NCBI GenBank assembly: GCA_019057775.1
Contig: JAHLWT010000140.1
Span: forward strand, 1-64,000
Direction of reading: 5' to 3'
Length of the DNA stretch: 64,000 nucleotides
Source: Promethearchaeota archaeon
Lineage (GTDB): Archaea > Asgardarchaeota > Lokiarchaeia > Sigynarchaeales > SOKP01
Shown here: positions 18,692-30,200 of the stretch, piece after piece
Position numbering within the stretch: the first letter of the stretch is position 1
Layout of the letters: every line of letters begins with the position of its first letter
Program-made: the position numbers and the translations under genes
Notes under the pieces: model-generated
Database searches by the model: none
Told to the model about the DNA's origin: nothing
The model's input: only the letters and a program-made list of their open reading frames with translations

Positions 18692-19879
18692 ATGGGAATT
18701 AAAGGAATTAGAGATAAGATAGCCATTATAGGTTGCGATGCTTCAAAATTTGGCGAACAGTGGGATAAAAGTCAATATGATTTATTATTTGAAGCATCTC
18801 ACGGAGCTTTTAAAGACGCAGGAATTATTAAAGATGAAATTGAAGCAGCATGGGTCGGAATTTTTTATTATTTTACGGGAATGTCTGGGGCAACAGTTGA
18901 GGATATCTTACGTTTAGACGGAATCCCTATAACTCGAACAGAAAATTATTGCGCATCAGGGATGGATGCTTTTAGAAATGCATGTTTTGGCGTTGCATGT
19001 GGAGCATATGATGTAGTTTTAGCCTGCGGTGTAGAAAAATTAATGGATGAGGGCTCAAGCGGTCTTCCGGGGTTTAAGATTTTTGGACATCCAGTATTTC
19101 CATTACCATCAGCCCCAGCTATGTTTTCTCTGGCAGCTACGAGGTGTTTTCATGATTTTGGATGGACTAAGGAGGATTTAGCTCGAGTAGCCGTAAAAAA
19201 TCATGACAATGGTTCTTATCATCCAAAAGCTCATTTTAGACGTAAAATTTCGATCGAACAGGCAATGAAGGCTCCAATGATTGCTGATCCACTTGGACGA
19301 TTTGACTGTTGCGCTATGAGTGATGGAGCAGCAGCGTTAATCTTAACAAGACCAGAATTAGCTGAAAGTTATGCCCATGCTGATGATTACATTGTCGTGA
19401 AAGCTAATGCTATTTCAACGAGAACAAATTTTCCATGGTATGTACCAGCTAACGGTCCTGGGGCAGATTTTACAAGTTTTCCATCGACCGTTAAAGCCGC
19501 TGAGATGGCGTATAAAGAAGCTGGAATTACCAATCCAAGAGAAGAAATCGATGCTGCTGAAGTACACGATTGTTTCACTATTACTGAATTGATAAATGAC
19601 CAGGATCTTCAATTTTGCGATCGTGGGCAAGCGGCTGAGGAACTAAAAAATGGTACATTTAATTGGGATGGAGAAACTGCTGTCAACCCTTCAGGTGGGC
19701 TTAAATCATTTGGTCATCCAATTGGATCAACCGGCTGTAGAATGTTACAAGAAATTACTAGGCAACTGCAAGGGCGTGCTGAAGGGAGACAAGTTCCAGA
19801 TGCTAAAATAGGATTATGTCATAATCTCGGTGGAGCATTTAGCGTCGCTTCAGTAACCATTTTAGGTCAAAGAGACTAG
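18692..19879 (+). CDS. thiolase (SCP-x/acetyl-CoA acetyltransferase-like)
   Basis: 395 residues. The nucleophile C87 lies in ENYCASGMDA; the other active-site residues are in VHDCFT (about H292) and GHPIGSTG (about H342) with a Cys-free CHNLGG segment near the end. It cleaves or condenses 3-ketoacyl-CoA. It is translationally linked to the preceding HMGCS-like/DUF35 fusion. Thiolase-DUF35 pairs occur in archaeal mevalonate synthesis and in bacterial aromatic or steroid acyl-CoA degradation. Because the HMGCS-like partner lacks its catalytic residues, mevalonate synthesis is unlikely to be the role of this pair (inference). Confidence 0.9.
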   Translation: MGIKGIRDKIAIIGCDASKFGEQWDKSQYDLLFEASHGAFKDAGIIKDEIEAAWVGIFYYFTGMSGATVEDILRLDGIPITRTENYCASGMDAFRNACFGVACGAYDVVLACGVEKLMDEGSSGLPGFKIFGHPVFPLPSAPAMFSLAATRCFHDFGWTKEDLARVAVKNHDNGSYHPKAHFRRKISIEQAMKAPMIADPLGRFDCCAMSDGAAALILTRPELAESYAHADDYIVVKANAISTRTNFPWYVPANGPGADFTSFPSTVKAAEMAYKEAGITNPREEIDAAEVHDCFTITELINDQDLQFCDRGQAAEELKNGTFNWDGETAVNPSGGLKSFGHPIGSTGCRMLQEITRQLQGRAEGRQVPDAKIGLCHNLGGAFSVASVTILGQRD

Positions 19880-19919
19880 AACTCAATACTTTTTTTATCT
19901 TTTAAATAAATCTTAAAAA

Positions 19920-20495
19920 TTAATTCTCTTTTTCTAAAATAAAAACATCATAAAAAGAAAGATTTCTAACTTCTATGGCTAAACTAAGCATTTTAGCAAG
20001 AGGCCTTGGGTCAACAGAGTCTGGATGTGTTGGAAATTTTTTTTCTCGTATGAACTTTATACCATCACGATTCGGTTCAAAAATGTAGATTATTCCCCCT
20101 GATTTTAATACACGAACACACTCCTCGAGAGCTGCTTTTTTATCATCAATATGATGTAAAGCTCCTAATATGAAAATTGCATCAAAATCACCATCTACAA
20201 AAGGCATATTTTCAGCATTAAAAGGTGTATAACTTATCAAGTGATCAACTCCTACTTTTTTAGCAGATTCTAACCAATCTTGTTTAGCATATTCAGATTG
20301 GTCACTTTCGGGTTCTCCAGTTATTACTTTATAACCATACAATGCAAGAGTTATTGCCATTCTACCCATTCCTGTGCCAATATCCAGCATTTTTGCATCT
20401 TTTTCTTCCGATAAATTTTGAACAATAGGACTAATTTCGTCATATATAAATACAAACTCATTTCCTAACACATCTCTTAATTCTTCACTATCCAT
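19920..20495 (-). CDS. class I SAM-dependent methyltransferase
   Basis: 191 residues. SAM-binding motif I is MLDIGTGMGRMAI, followed by acidic GEPES at the end of strand 2 and the motif DFDAIFILGALHHI. It transfers a methyl group from SAM to an unidentified substrate. The C-terminal part is short, so the substrate lid is minimal. The gene is divergent from the MoxR ATPase and converges with the thiolase. Confidence 0.85.
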   Translation of the reverse strand: MDSEELRDVLGNEFVFIYDEISPIVQNLSEEKDAKMLDIGTGMGRMAITLALYGYKVITGEPESDQSEYAKQDWLESAKKVGVDHLISYTPFNAENMPFVDGDFDAIFILGALHHIDDKKAALEECVRVLKSGGIIYIFEPNRDGIKFIREKKFPTHPDSVDPRPLAKMLSLAIEVRNLSFYDVFILEKEN

Positions 20496-20635
20496 TTAAT
20501 TTTCCTCTTTTTTATAATTATTATTATTGAATTCTGACTATCTTTTCTTTTTTAACTTTATATTTTGTAAGTATAAAGTTATAAATTCCTAACTCAAGCC
20601 AAAAATTATTTAATTTTTGATTAATTTTATTATAC

Positions 20636-21487
20636 ATGGATTCTACGTTTAATAAATTTCTTGGAGACGTAAAAACTGATAGGGTTAAATATCTTGCTGA
20701 TCCTCAGCTTAGAAATATTGTTAATGTATCAATCGCGCTTGCTCGACCCTTATTAGTTAAAGGTGAACCAGGAACAGGAAAAACGATGCTTGCTCATGCA
20801 ATATCTGAAAGCTTGAACAAGAAACTGATAATTTGGAACGTTAAAAGCACGAGTGAAGGTATTGATGGGTGCTACATGTATGATACTGTTCAACGGTTAA
20901 ATGACAGTAGATTTGGATCTGAAGACCGAGATGTTAATAATATTCATGATTATATTTCTTATGGACCATTAGGAGAAGCTTTTGATTCGGAGGAACAAGT
21001 CGTCCTCTTAATAGATGAGATTGATAAGGCTGATATCGAATTTCCTAATGATTTATTACAAGAATTAGATGTGATGGAGTTTTACGTTAAAGAGACCAAA
21101 GAATTTGTAAAAGCCAAAACAAGACCAATAGTTATTATTACATCTAATAATGAGAAGGAACTACCCGATGCATTCTTGAGACGATGCGTGTTCCACTGGA
21201 TAGAGTTTCCTAACAGGGAATTTATGGCAGAAATTTGCAAATTACACTACCCAGATTTAAAACAAAACCTACTCGATCAATGCCTAAAGCATTTTTATGC
21301 CTTAAGAGCGGTGACAAAACTGCGAAAAATGCCTTCAACCTCTGAACTTCTTGATTGGATTGGTGTATTACTAAAAAGTGGAATAACAATGGATGAATTA
21401 AGAAGGGAAATTCCATTTCTTGGAGTCCTCATAAAAAAAGAGAAGGATATTGAAATTGTTTTAGATAAAATTAAATTTCCAACTTAA
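20636..21487 (+). CDS. MoxR-family AAA+ ATPase
   Basis: 283 residues. Walker A is GEPGTGKT at residues 43-50 and Walker B is LLIDEID at about 124-130; a sensor 1 asparagine is in ITSNN and an arginine-finger-like DAFLRRC follows. MoxR ATPases act as chaperones with VWA proteins to insert metals or mature enzyme complexes. A CoxE-type VWA protein is encoded at 33457 on the same strand, 12 kb away, with surface-protein genes between. The start ATG lies about 15 nt after TTTTATTATAC, suggesting a nearly leaderless mRNA. Confidence 0.92.
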   Translation: MDSTFNKFLGDVKTDRVKYLADPQLRNIVNVSIALARPLLVKGEPGTGKTMLAHAISESLNKKLIIWNVKSTSEGIDGCYMYDTVQRLNDSRFGSEDRDVNNIHDYISYGPLGEAFDSEEQVVLLIDEIDKADIEFPNDLLQELDVMEFYVKETKEFVKAKTRPIVIITSNNEKELPDAFLRRCVFHWIEFPNREFMAEICKLHYPDLKQNLLDQCLKHFYALRAVTKLRKMPSTSELLDWIGVLLKSGITMDELRREIPFLGVLIKKEKDIEIVLDKIKFPT

Positions 21488-21735
21488 ACATTTGAAGAAC
21501 GCTGATTTTCAGTAATTTTTCATATCTAAATTAAAAAAAAGAATTAAATTTCTAGATTTTCTTTTTATTCTTACATTCCACTGTGAAAATTCCCAATTTT
21601 ATCACAATTGTGATAACAAGATTATCTCTAACTTTTATTTTAGTTTCTAATTAGATGTAAAAGATATATTTTTATATGCAAAACGAATAACTATATACTA
21701 AAAATTTATTTATTAAAAAGATGATGTGAAAAATT

Positions 21736-23433
21736 TTGAAACAAATCTATAGTAAAATAATATTTGTCTTGATTTTAGTTAGCTCTTTTGGAACATTTGG
21801 TGCGATACATATTGAGAATCATGATTCAATTGATCTATTGGATGAGGGACCAAAACCAGCTGTAAGTGCCAACTTAGCAGCGTGGATAATCATTGCAGGT
21901 GACAGATCAGATCACGATAAATTAAGCTATATAAGAAATGGATGCGATGAAGTATTTTTAGCATTGCAAAATCGTGGCTTTATAGCTGACGATATCTATT
22001 ATTTAGATCCTTACTATTCAACGGCAGGAAATCCGCAATCTATTTATCGAGATGCTGATTCAACCCGACCAAACATTCAGTGGGCAATTGAAACATGGGC
22101 AGCAGGTAAGGTGGATGCAACTCACGGTCTCGGAATCTATCTATTTGACCATGGGGGAACTGGTTATATGTGTCTAACACCTGGTGCAGAATTATATGAT
22201 ACTAATCTCAACACATATTTAGACAATTTGGAGACCAGTACCGGTGTTAATCGAATTATCATTATCTATGAGGCTTGTCATGCGGGATCATATATTAACC
22301 CAGTAAGTAAGGACAATCGAATTGTAGTGACTGCTACGGATATTACCCATAATTCACACGTGAATGCTGGACATGATTGGGCTGTCTTCTCTGAATCATT
22401 TTGGTCGTCAATTATGCAGTGTAAAACTATTGGAGAAGCATTCGAAGATGCAGTTGTAGATGTAAACGCGCTCGGTTATGCGAGTGCTCAATTTCCATGG
22501 ATAGATGACGATCATGATGAAACTGGTCATGAAGTCGATTCTAGTGGTAATTTACCAAACGGCGGAGATGGAAACGACGCTCTAAATGTGTGGATAGGAT
22601 CTGGTATAAATTGCTGGAAAATCCTCATATTTTTGAGACCCATAAGATGGTTCATACCTATAAATCCTTTTACTATCCCTGTTTGGGTTATTGTTGATAC
22701 GGATTCTACTGTTGAGAGAGTTATGGCAAGAGTTTCTCCACCCAACTGGGTACCCCCAACCAGCGAACCAGAAGATCCTCAGGGAGCTGAAGGAAAGGCA
22801 CTTGTTGAAGACATAGGAACACAACTGATCTATTTATATGATCCAGATGAGGACGGCAATTTTACCGGCAACCTTTATCTTCGAAATAATCCAGACTTTT
22901 GGGGAGATGAAGGAGATTATGAAGTCAATTTTATTGCTGAAACTCAAGAAGGTATTATAGCTAAAATAGAATCTACTGTTGTTACTGTAAATCCTACTGG
23001 TAATCCACCAACTGACACTACCCCCCCATCGATTTCAATATCAACTCCAAGCCCTAATGCTGAGATAAGCGGAATCGTTGGTGTAATTGCAGAGGGAGAT
23101 GACGATCAGGCACTTGATAAAATCCAAATTCATGTTGATGGTACTTTGGTAGAAGAAGAAATAATGCCACCATATCTTCCATATCCAGAAGCAACACATA
23201 ACTTAGATTCGTCTCTATATTCAGATGGATTACTTAATATCACAGCAATTGCATTTGATGAGGCAGGTAATACTAAAGCAACCACAATATTTGTACGTAT
23301 TGGAGGTGGTGGTGGAATTCCTGGTTTCGACATTCCTATCTTAATCATAGGATCTATTCTTGGAATCATAAGTGTCGTTGCGATAAAATTTAAGAGCGTT
23401 TCCAGAGAGAAATTGAAGAAGTACCGAAATTAA
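21736..23433 (+). CDS. secreted C13/caspase-fold cysteine peptidase with C-terminal anchor
   Basis: 565 residues. An N-terminal signal peptide (IIFVLILVSSFGTFGAI) precedes a legumain/GPI-transamidase-like catalytic domain at about residues 45-260. The dyad is H139 in LFDHGG and C181 in YEACHAGS. A proline/threonine linker near 430 leads to an Ig-like domain (PSISISTPSPNAEISG), then GGGGGIPGFD, one membrane helix and a basic tail ending KKYRN. The product should act outside the membrane. The tail matches the IPGYD tail of the giant protease downstream and resembles an archaeal sorting signal. The start is TTG at 21736. C13-type enzymes cleave or transpeptidate at Asn/Asp; a surface-processing role is inference. 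Confidence 0.85.
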   Translation: MKQIYSKIIFVLILVSSFGTFGAIHIENHDSIDLLDEGPKPAVSANLAAWIIIAGDRSDHDKLSYIRNGCDEVFLALQNRGFIADDIYYLDPYYSTAGNPQSIYRDADSTRPNIQWAIETWAAGKVDATHGLGIYLFDHGGTGYMCLTPGAELYDTNLNTYLDNLETSTGVNRIIIIYEACHAGSYINPVSKDNRIVVTATDITHNSHVNAGHDWAVFSESFWSSIMQCKTIGEAFEDAVVDVNALGYASAQFPWIDDDHDETGHEVDSSGNLPNGGDGNDALNVWIGSGINCWKILIFLRPIRWFIPINPFTIPVWVIVDTDSTVERVMARVSPPNWVPPTSEPEDPQGAEGKALVEDIGTQLIYLYDPDEDGNFTGNLYLRNNPDFWGDEGDYEVNFIAETQEGIIAKIESTVVTVNPTGNPPTDTTPPSISISTPSPNAEISGIVGVIAEGDDDQALDKIQIHVDGTLVEEEIMPPYLPYPEATHNLDSSLYSDGLLNITAIAFDEAGNTKATTIFVRIGGGGGIPGFDIPILIIGSILGIISVVAIKFKSVSREKLKKYRN

Positions 23434-23536
23434 ATATTTAAAATTCATTTCTTTTTTTTATTAAAAACTTCTACTTTATGGCCTTTAATGACTCAGCATT
23501 TGCTAATGTTAATTACTGAAAAACCGGAGTCACTAA

Positions 23537-23563
23537 TGCATTTTTAATAATGCAATCTTTTTT
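23537..23563 (+). terminator. hairpin plus T-run after the C13 peptidase
   Basis: A 6-bp stem (TGCATT/AATGCA at 23537-23542 and 23549-23554) is followed by a run of seven T. A second small hairpin, AATGCT/AGCATT, is at 23573-23589. They sit between the peptidase gene and the convergent beta-flower gene. Confidence 0.4.
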
Positions 23564-23665
23564 TATTTGATGAATGCTAAAAAAGCATTTCCTGTTTTTA
23601 AAAGAAATCTAAAGGTTTTGATCAAACGAGAGTAGAATCTGAAATAAAGTAGTGTAGATTAATAC

Positions 23666-24040
23666 TTACTTTTTATTAAAAAATTGGAGTAAAGACAGTT
23701 CGGACCACTCATGTTTTATTTCCAGCTTTTTTGGTTGCTTTTCTCTTGGTTTTTTGATTGGAATTTTAGCTTTTAGATTTTTTACCCGTCCTATATCCTT
23801 TCTTCTCCTTTCTGGACCGTTTTTAGCATTTTTAATAAAAAGAACACACTTTCCATTATTATCTCTTAACCACCCATCCCTAAAAAATCCTAGATGTCTT
23901 CCATTAAAACTAAAGATCGAATCTTCAAATACATAACCAACACATTCACCACTAAACAGGAAAATATGACTTTCATCTTCAATATAAGCTACTGGAGTCC
24001 CGGATTTACTATAAAATGTGTTTGACATATCCTTCTCCAA
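23666..24040 (-). CDS. small 4-fold beta-flower-type protein
   Basis: 124 residues. Residues 5-75 are a set of short repeated strands of the type F-Y-x-G-x-x-V-A-Y-I (TFYSKSGTPVAYIED, HIFLFSGECVGYVF, SIFSFNGRHLGFF, GWLRDNNGKCVLF), matching what I recall of the 4-fold beta-flower domain. The remaining third is basic and proline/lysine-rich (KIPIKKPREKQPKKLEIK). Function unknown; no signal peptide. It is divergent from the giant protease gene. Confidence 0.7.
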   Translation of the reverse strand: MEKDMSNTFYSKSGTPVAYIEDESHIFLFSGECVGYVFEDSIFSFNGRHLGFFRDGWLRDNNGKCVLFIKNAKNGPERRRKDIGRVKNLKAKIPIKKPREKQPKKLEIKHEWSELSLLQFFNKK

Positions 24041-24285
24041 GACTTAAGTACATAACTTGAGAAATTTTTTTTTAATATTTATACCTTAATTTTTTACCAT
24101 ATGACGATAAAAAAGAAGGTGGAAGATAATTATTAGTATTTCTTCATATATATTTGTTTTCAAACAATCTCCTTTTATTAAATAAGTCAAAAATATTTAT
24201 ATACCGTTGCTATTATTAATACTTAATTTCATATCTTTTAGAAATTCCAATTAATGAAAATTTACGAAAAATTAGTGTTTACTTC

Positions 24286-27200
24286 ATGAGATTAAATAAA
24301 AATACAAACATAAAAAAATATACAGTACTCCTCTTTAGCTTACTAATTTTACCTAGCATCTTTGCAATTACAAACATAGTACCGTTGAATTTTATTGACG
24401 AAGATGAAAAATTTGATGAATTTGTGGAAGAAGAAGGTCTTTTTGAAGAACCAATTATCGAATTTGATGACATAATTCCAAGTTTTGATCCCCAACAATA
24501 TTTACTAGATATTACTGAGGAGGAAATTGTTGAATCTACATATGATAGGGAAGCAATTGATTGGCGCCCAATTGAAGACACTTTGAAAAATTTTCAAATC
24601 AAGAATGAAGCAGAGAGTGGAACAATTGCCACAGTGTCATATAATACTTTAACAGGAAAAGAAACCCAATCAACTCCTCAATTTACCCCTACACCAGAAA
24701 CAGCAACAGCATCAGGGATTCGAGTAGTAGATCCTTATAAGGGACTTCTACCTTCTGAAACACAAGCTAGGCCAGAATCAGTTATTGGTGGTGATGATAG
24801 GAAAATTTACAATAATGTAGGTTTTCCAGGTAGAACTATTGTTAAACTATATATTTCAGCTCCATGGGGTGGAAATTGGGTTGGTTCGGGAGCTATAATT
24901 GATAATTTTCACGTGTTAACAGCAGGACATTGTGCCTATATTTATGATGATGATACGGGTAATGAAGGATGGGCTTCTAGTATCGAAGTTGTTCCTGGTA
25001 TGGATCTGGCGGATTCTGTTCCTGATCCATATGGTAATGCATGGGTCGTTGGGATGCGATCTTATAATGGATGGACCGAGAACGAAAATAACGAGCATGA
25101 TTGGGCACTTCTTACTCTTGATCGTAATGTTGGTGCCTTTACTGGCTGGATGGGACGTATAACTGCTCCCTCTTCTAGCTCTATTTATGATAATACCATG
25201 AATGTTGCAGGATATCCAACAGATTTAGACAGCGGAGATCGCTTATATCATGATTCTGATTCTGGAGATGGTGCATGGTCAAATATTCATTTTTATTGGG
25301 CAGATACTTTTGGTGGTATGAGTGGAGGTCCTGTATGGAGATATTCTGACGGAACTAGACGTATTATGACCATTCATGCATACGGACAAGATGGTGAGGA
25401 TTCCAATTATGGAACTCGATTAAATAACAATAAATTTGACAGAATCCTTACGTGGCTTAGTCAAGATTCCGCTCCAACTGATAAACCTGATTTAATAGAT
25501 AGAGGTGCTGCTTATTCAAGTAGATCTTTTGTAGCTCCCCTAACAGCAGGAGTCACAACTTTAACTGTAAGTAATGGGATAAGAAACAAAGGCACTGCTT
25601 GGTCTGGTAACTTTCATGTTCATTATTATGCATCAACGAATGATTTCATCTCGACTGGAGATTATCTATTAGGATCGGATTCTGTCTCATCAATTGCACC
25701 ATTTAGTACCGGCTCAGCAAGTTGGTCTGGTAAGGTTCCATCAAGTATCCCTGAGGGAGACTATCATATTGGCTGGATTATTGACCAGGGTAACGTTGTC
25801 GATGAATTTGATGAAACTAATAATAGGGCATGGGAAGTCATAGAACATATCGATGGTCTTCCCCCACCAATTAGTTATATTGAAGTCCGTGTAAGAAATT
25901 ATGTTGCATCTAGAAGTGGTGTTCCTATAAGACTTAGTCCTATTGCAGGCGCGTTTGTTAAGGTTATAAAATACGGATTCTGGGTAGCCGATACAGGATA
26001 TACTGATAGTACTGGTTTTTATAACGTTACAGGTTTATCCATTGGAGAATATGAAATAGAGGTTTCAAAACCAGGTTATTATGACGATTCAAAGATTGAT
26101 TTGATTCATCAATCAGTAGTCCTCAGTCAGGGGTATGATGACGATTATCTTTACTTCTATCTTAATGAAATGCCATACGATGGTGGGTATATTGAAGTGA
26201 CGGTAAAAGATAGTACTACTTCAAATCTCCTCTCAAGTGCTAAAGTAGAGCTCCTTAATTTTACTACGGGTCAAGTGCTTTCTTCAGGGTATACAAATAA
26301 CGTCGGGGAATATACGATTACTGGCTTGTGGATAGGTTGGTATGAAGTTAGGGTCTCACGCTATGGCTATAAGACTGAGACCAAATTTAATTATATTAAT
26401 TGGAATGGAGACGATGATTATTTGACATTTTCTATTGATGAAATGCCTTTTGATAGTGGCTATATTGAAGTTAGGGTTTATAATGATACAGGTGATCCGG
26501 TAGAAAATGCAGTTGTTAATACCTACAACTATACATCTGGATTACTAATTGATACGGGACATACTGATGTTAATGGGACTTATAACGTCACAGGATTAAT
26601 GATAGGGTGGTATTCTGTAAACGTGTCAATGTTAACATTTTACGGGCAAGAGAAGAATGATTATATTAGTTGGTTCGGTGATGACGATTATATGACTTTT
26701 TATCTTACCACTCTACCTCCTGATAGTGGTTTTATCGAAGTTTATGTAATCGATAATATAACACTTACGCCAATTACAGGCGCATATATACAAACGATAA
26801 ATCAGTCATCTGGAGATGTAATAGATTGGGGATATACAGACATGTCTGGATATTATCAGATAGAGAACTTAACTATTGGGTGGTATGAAGTCAATGTTAC
26901 TAAAGGAGGATATAAGGCTCCAGAAAGTCAGTTAGCTGAGATAAACTATGTAGGTGATGGGGATGTACTTAAATTTTATGTTCTGCCATATCCTCCTGAT
27001 TCTGGATACATAGAAGTGGAAGTTATAGATGACGCTACTACCCTTGCACTCGTAAATGCCACCGTTGATTGTTACTATTTGAATGGAACGCTTTTTGATT
27101 CTGGTCTTACAGATATTAACGGATTTTATAATATAACAGGGTTATATATAGGATGGTATAAAGTGGAGGTATCGATAAAAGAATACAAGGGTGAATCCGT

Positions 27201-30200
27201 ATATGATTTGATAAATTGGAATGGGGACGACGATTATTTAGCATTTTCTCTTGAAACTTCACCTCTTAGCTATATTATAGTTCAGATTTTTGACAAATAT
27301 CTTAATCTCCCTATAGCAAATGCTTATATATCATGTTTCAATGCAACCTCAGGATTATTATTCCATTCAGGATATGCAGATAGTTCCGGATATTATAATG
27401 TTTCTGGACTTCTTCCTGGATGGTGGACTGTTAATGCATCTCATGTTGCTTTCTTTGCTCAGAGTAAAACTGAACACATAGAATTTTTAGGAGACATTAG
27501 TTCTCTTAATTTTTCCCTTGAGTTAAAAGTTGAACCTATAACTGGTCCTGTTGCTGTCTTTAGGGATGTTCTTGGTCTAAATGTAAATGCTACAGAACCC
27601 GTCCTAGTGGAATACAACATATCATATACAATATATAATTCATCAGATATAGGCTTGGTAGATTTGTCTCCCTTTCAAAAAGTCATAATTGCATCAGATC
27701 AGCCTCAAAGTTTTTATTGGGCTATGGGAAATAATACTTCTTTTTTTAATAATTACGCCGCGAGTGGTGGACCAGTGTGGAGATATGTAAGTGGTTATCG
27801 CTATATCATGACTGTACATGCGTATGGTCGCGGTGGAGTTCTTTCTAACTATGGTACGCGATTAAATGCTGATAAATACAATCGTTTATTCAATTGGTTA
27901 GGTGAAGACTCTGCTCCTACAGATAAAGCAGATTTGGTAGATAGAGGCTCATCTTATGATACAGTGACAGGAGGAACTTGGCAAGCTGGAGTTACCAGTG
28001 TTACCATAACTAATGGTATAAGAAATGTAGGTACAGCAACTTCAGGTAATTACTATGTCCATTATTATGCCTCAACTAATAACTACATCTCAATATATGA
28101 TTACTATATTGGTACGAGTACATTAGAATCAACGGGAGCATTTGGAACTGATTCTGCAACCTTTACGGGAACTCTTCCTGCAGATATACCAGCGGGCGTT
28201 TATTATATTGGATGGATTATAGATAAAGATAATAATGTTGCTGAGTTCGATGAAGGGAATAATGTAGCAGTTTATGCCTCCCAACGCACAATATTGGGTG
28301 CACCTCCGCCTTCAGGTTATATTGAAGTGACGGTCAGAGATAGCACTACATATAATCTCATTCCTTTAGCTTATGTAGTAGTTAAGGATGACACCGATAC
28401 AGTAATCGATACAGGATATACTGACGGTTCTGGTTTCTACAATGTTACCGAATTAGATATCGGATGGTTCACTGTTGACATTTCTAAAGTGGGCTATCAT
28501 AGTCAATATAAAAGGAACTACATAAACTGGGATGGTGATGATGACTATCTCACATTTTACATGGTACAAATGCCGCCCGATAGTGGATATATAGAAGTAA
28601 ATGTTAAAGACTCTGATACATATAACCCTATTTCTTCTGCGTATGTACAAGTCACGAACATGTCTTCGGGACTCGTAATCAAAGCTGGCTATACTAATAG
28701 CGCTGGTTTCTATAATGTTACAGGATTATACATCGGTTGGTATGAAGTTAAAGTTACGAGAACCAGTTATAAAGACCAAATAAAGCAGGACTACATAAAC
28801 TGGAATGGTGACGACGATTATCTCTACTTTTATCTAAAAAAGATGCCTGCTAATAGCGGATATATAGAGGTGAGGACTTTAAATGAAACAGGAGGCCCAT
28901 TAGCGGGTGTTCTTGTTAGGGCATGGAACAATTCTGGAGCAACCTTAGTTAGTTCAGGGTATTCTGATGCCGATGGCATCTACAACATTACTGGATTAGT
29001 TATAGGATGGTACGAAGTAAATGTGACTTATCTAGGATGGCAAGAGCAGTCTAAATCAGATTATATTAACTGGAATGGCGACGATGACTATTTATCCTTC
29101 TGGATGGTACCAAATCCCCCTGCTAGTAGTTATATTGAAGTTAGGGTGTATGATAGTGGATCGTATTTAGCTATATCGTCCGCACTTGTAACGGTTACAA
29201 ACCAATCATCTGGATTAGTCATTCAAACAGGATACACCGATCCTACTGGTTTTTATAAAGTAGTGAACTTAACTATTGGATGGTACACGATTCAAGTTAC
29301 GAGAGTAGGTTATCATGCTCAATCGAAGACAGATTATATCCATTGGGCAGGAGACGATGATTATCTCTCATTTTACCTGATAGCAATGCCACCCGATAGT
29401 GGATACATCGAAGTATTAGTAAGAGATGCTGACACCTATAACCCGATTCAAAGCGCTTATGTTAGATGTCTTTATTTAAATGGGACACTTTTTAAAACAG
29501 GCTATACTGATAATTCAGGATTTTTCAACATAACTGGGTTAATTATTGGGTGGTATACGGTTGAAGTGTCTAAAGCGGGATACGGTGGTCAATCAAAACA
29601 AGATTACATAAACTGGAACGGAGACGATGATTATCTTTATTTCTATCTTAGAACAATGCCTCCTGATAGTGGATATATTGAGGTGAGAGTATATGATGCT
29701 ACTTCTTATATTCCCATTGAGAATGCTTATGTCGAGTGTTTCAACACTACAACTGGAACATTAGTATTTTCAGGTTTTACGGATAGTTTTGGGTTAATTA
29801 CTATAACAGGATTATATATTGGATGGTTAACCGTGAATGTTACTCATTCTTTGTATGAAAGACAGTCACAAAATAATTATATCAACTGGAACGGCGATGA
29901 TGATTACCTATACTTCTATCTAACCAAACTTGAATCTTATATATCAGGTCAAGTAGCCATCTTTCGAGATATATTACCTTGGAATTTAAATATGACAGAA
30001 CCAATACTAAAGGCGCATGCTATCTCTTACACTGTTTATGATTCACAAGATTTTGGTTCAGTTAGCCTTGCTCCATTTCAGAAAGTCATTATACCTTCAG
30101 ACCAGACTCAGACATTCTATGATAGGCTTGCAACAAATCGTGTTTGGTTCGAAACTTACGTTTCAAATGGTGGCATTCTTGAACTCCATGCTAGTGATAG

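Noticed and set aside
24279..24581. minus-strand Ser-rich frame over the protease start
   Set aside because: Antisense of an acidic Glu/Asp/Ile region, which automatically gives Ser/Phe/Asn-rich open frames.
25861..29930. Tandem DNA repeats in the protease gene as a CRISPR or satellite
   Set aside because: The repeats are protein-level domains of about 90 residues with strongly diverged nucleotides; no short identical repeats with spacers.
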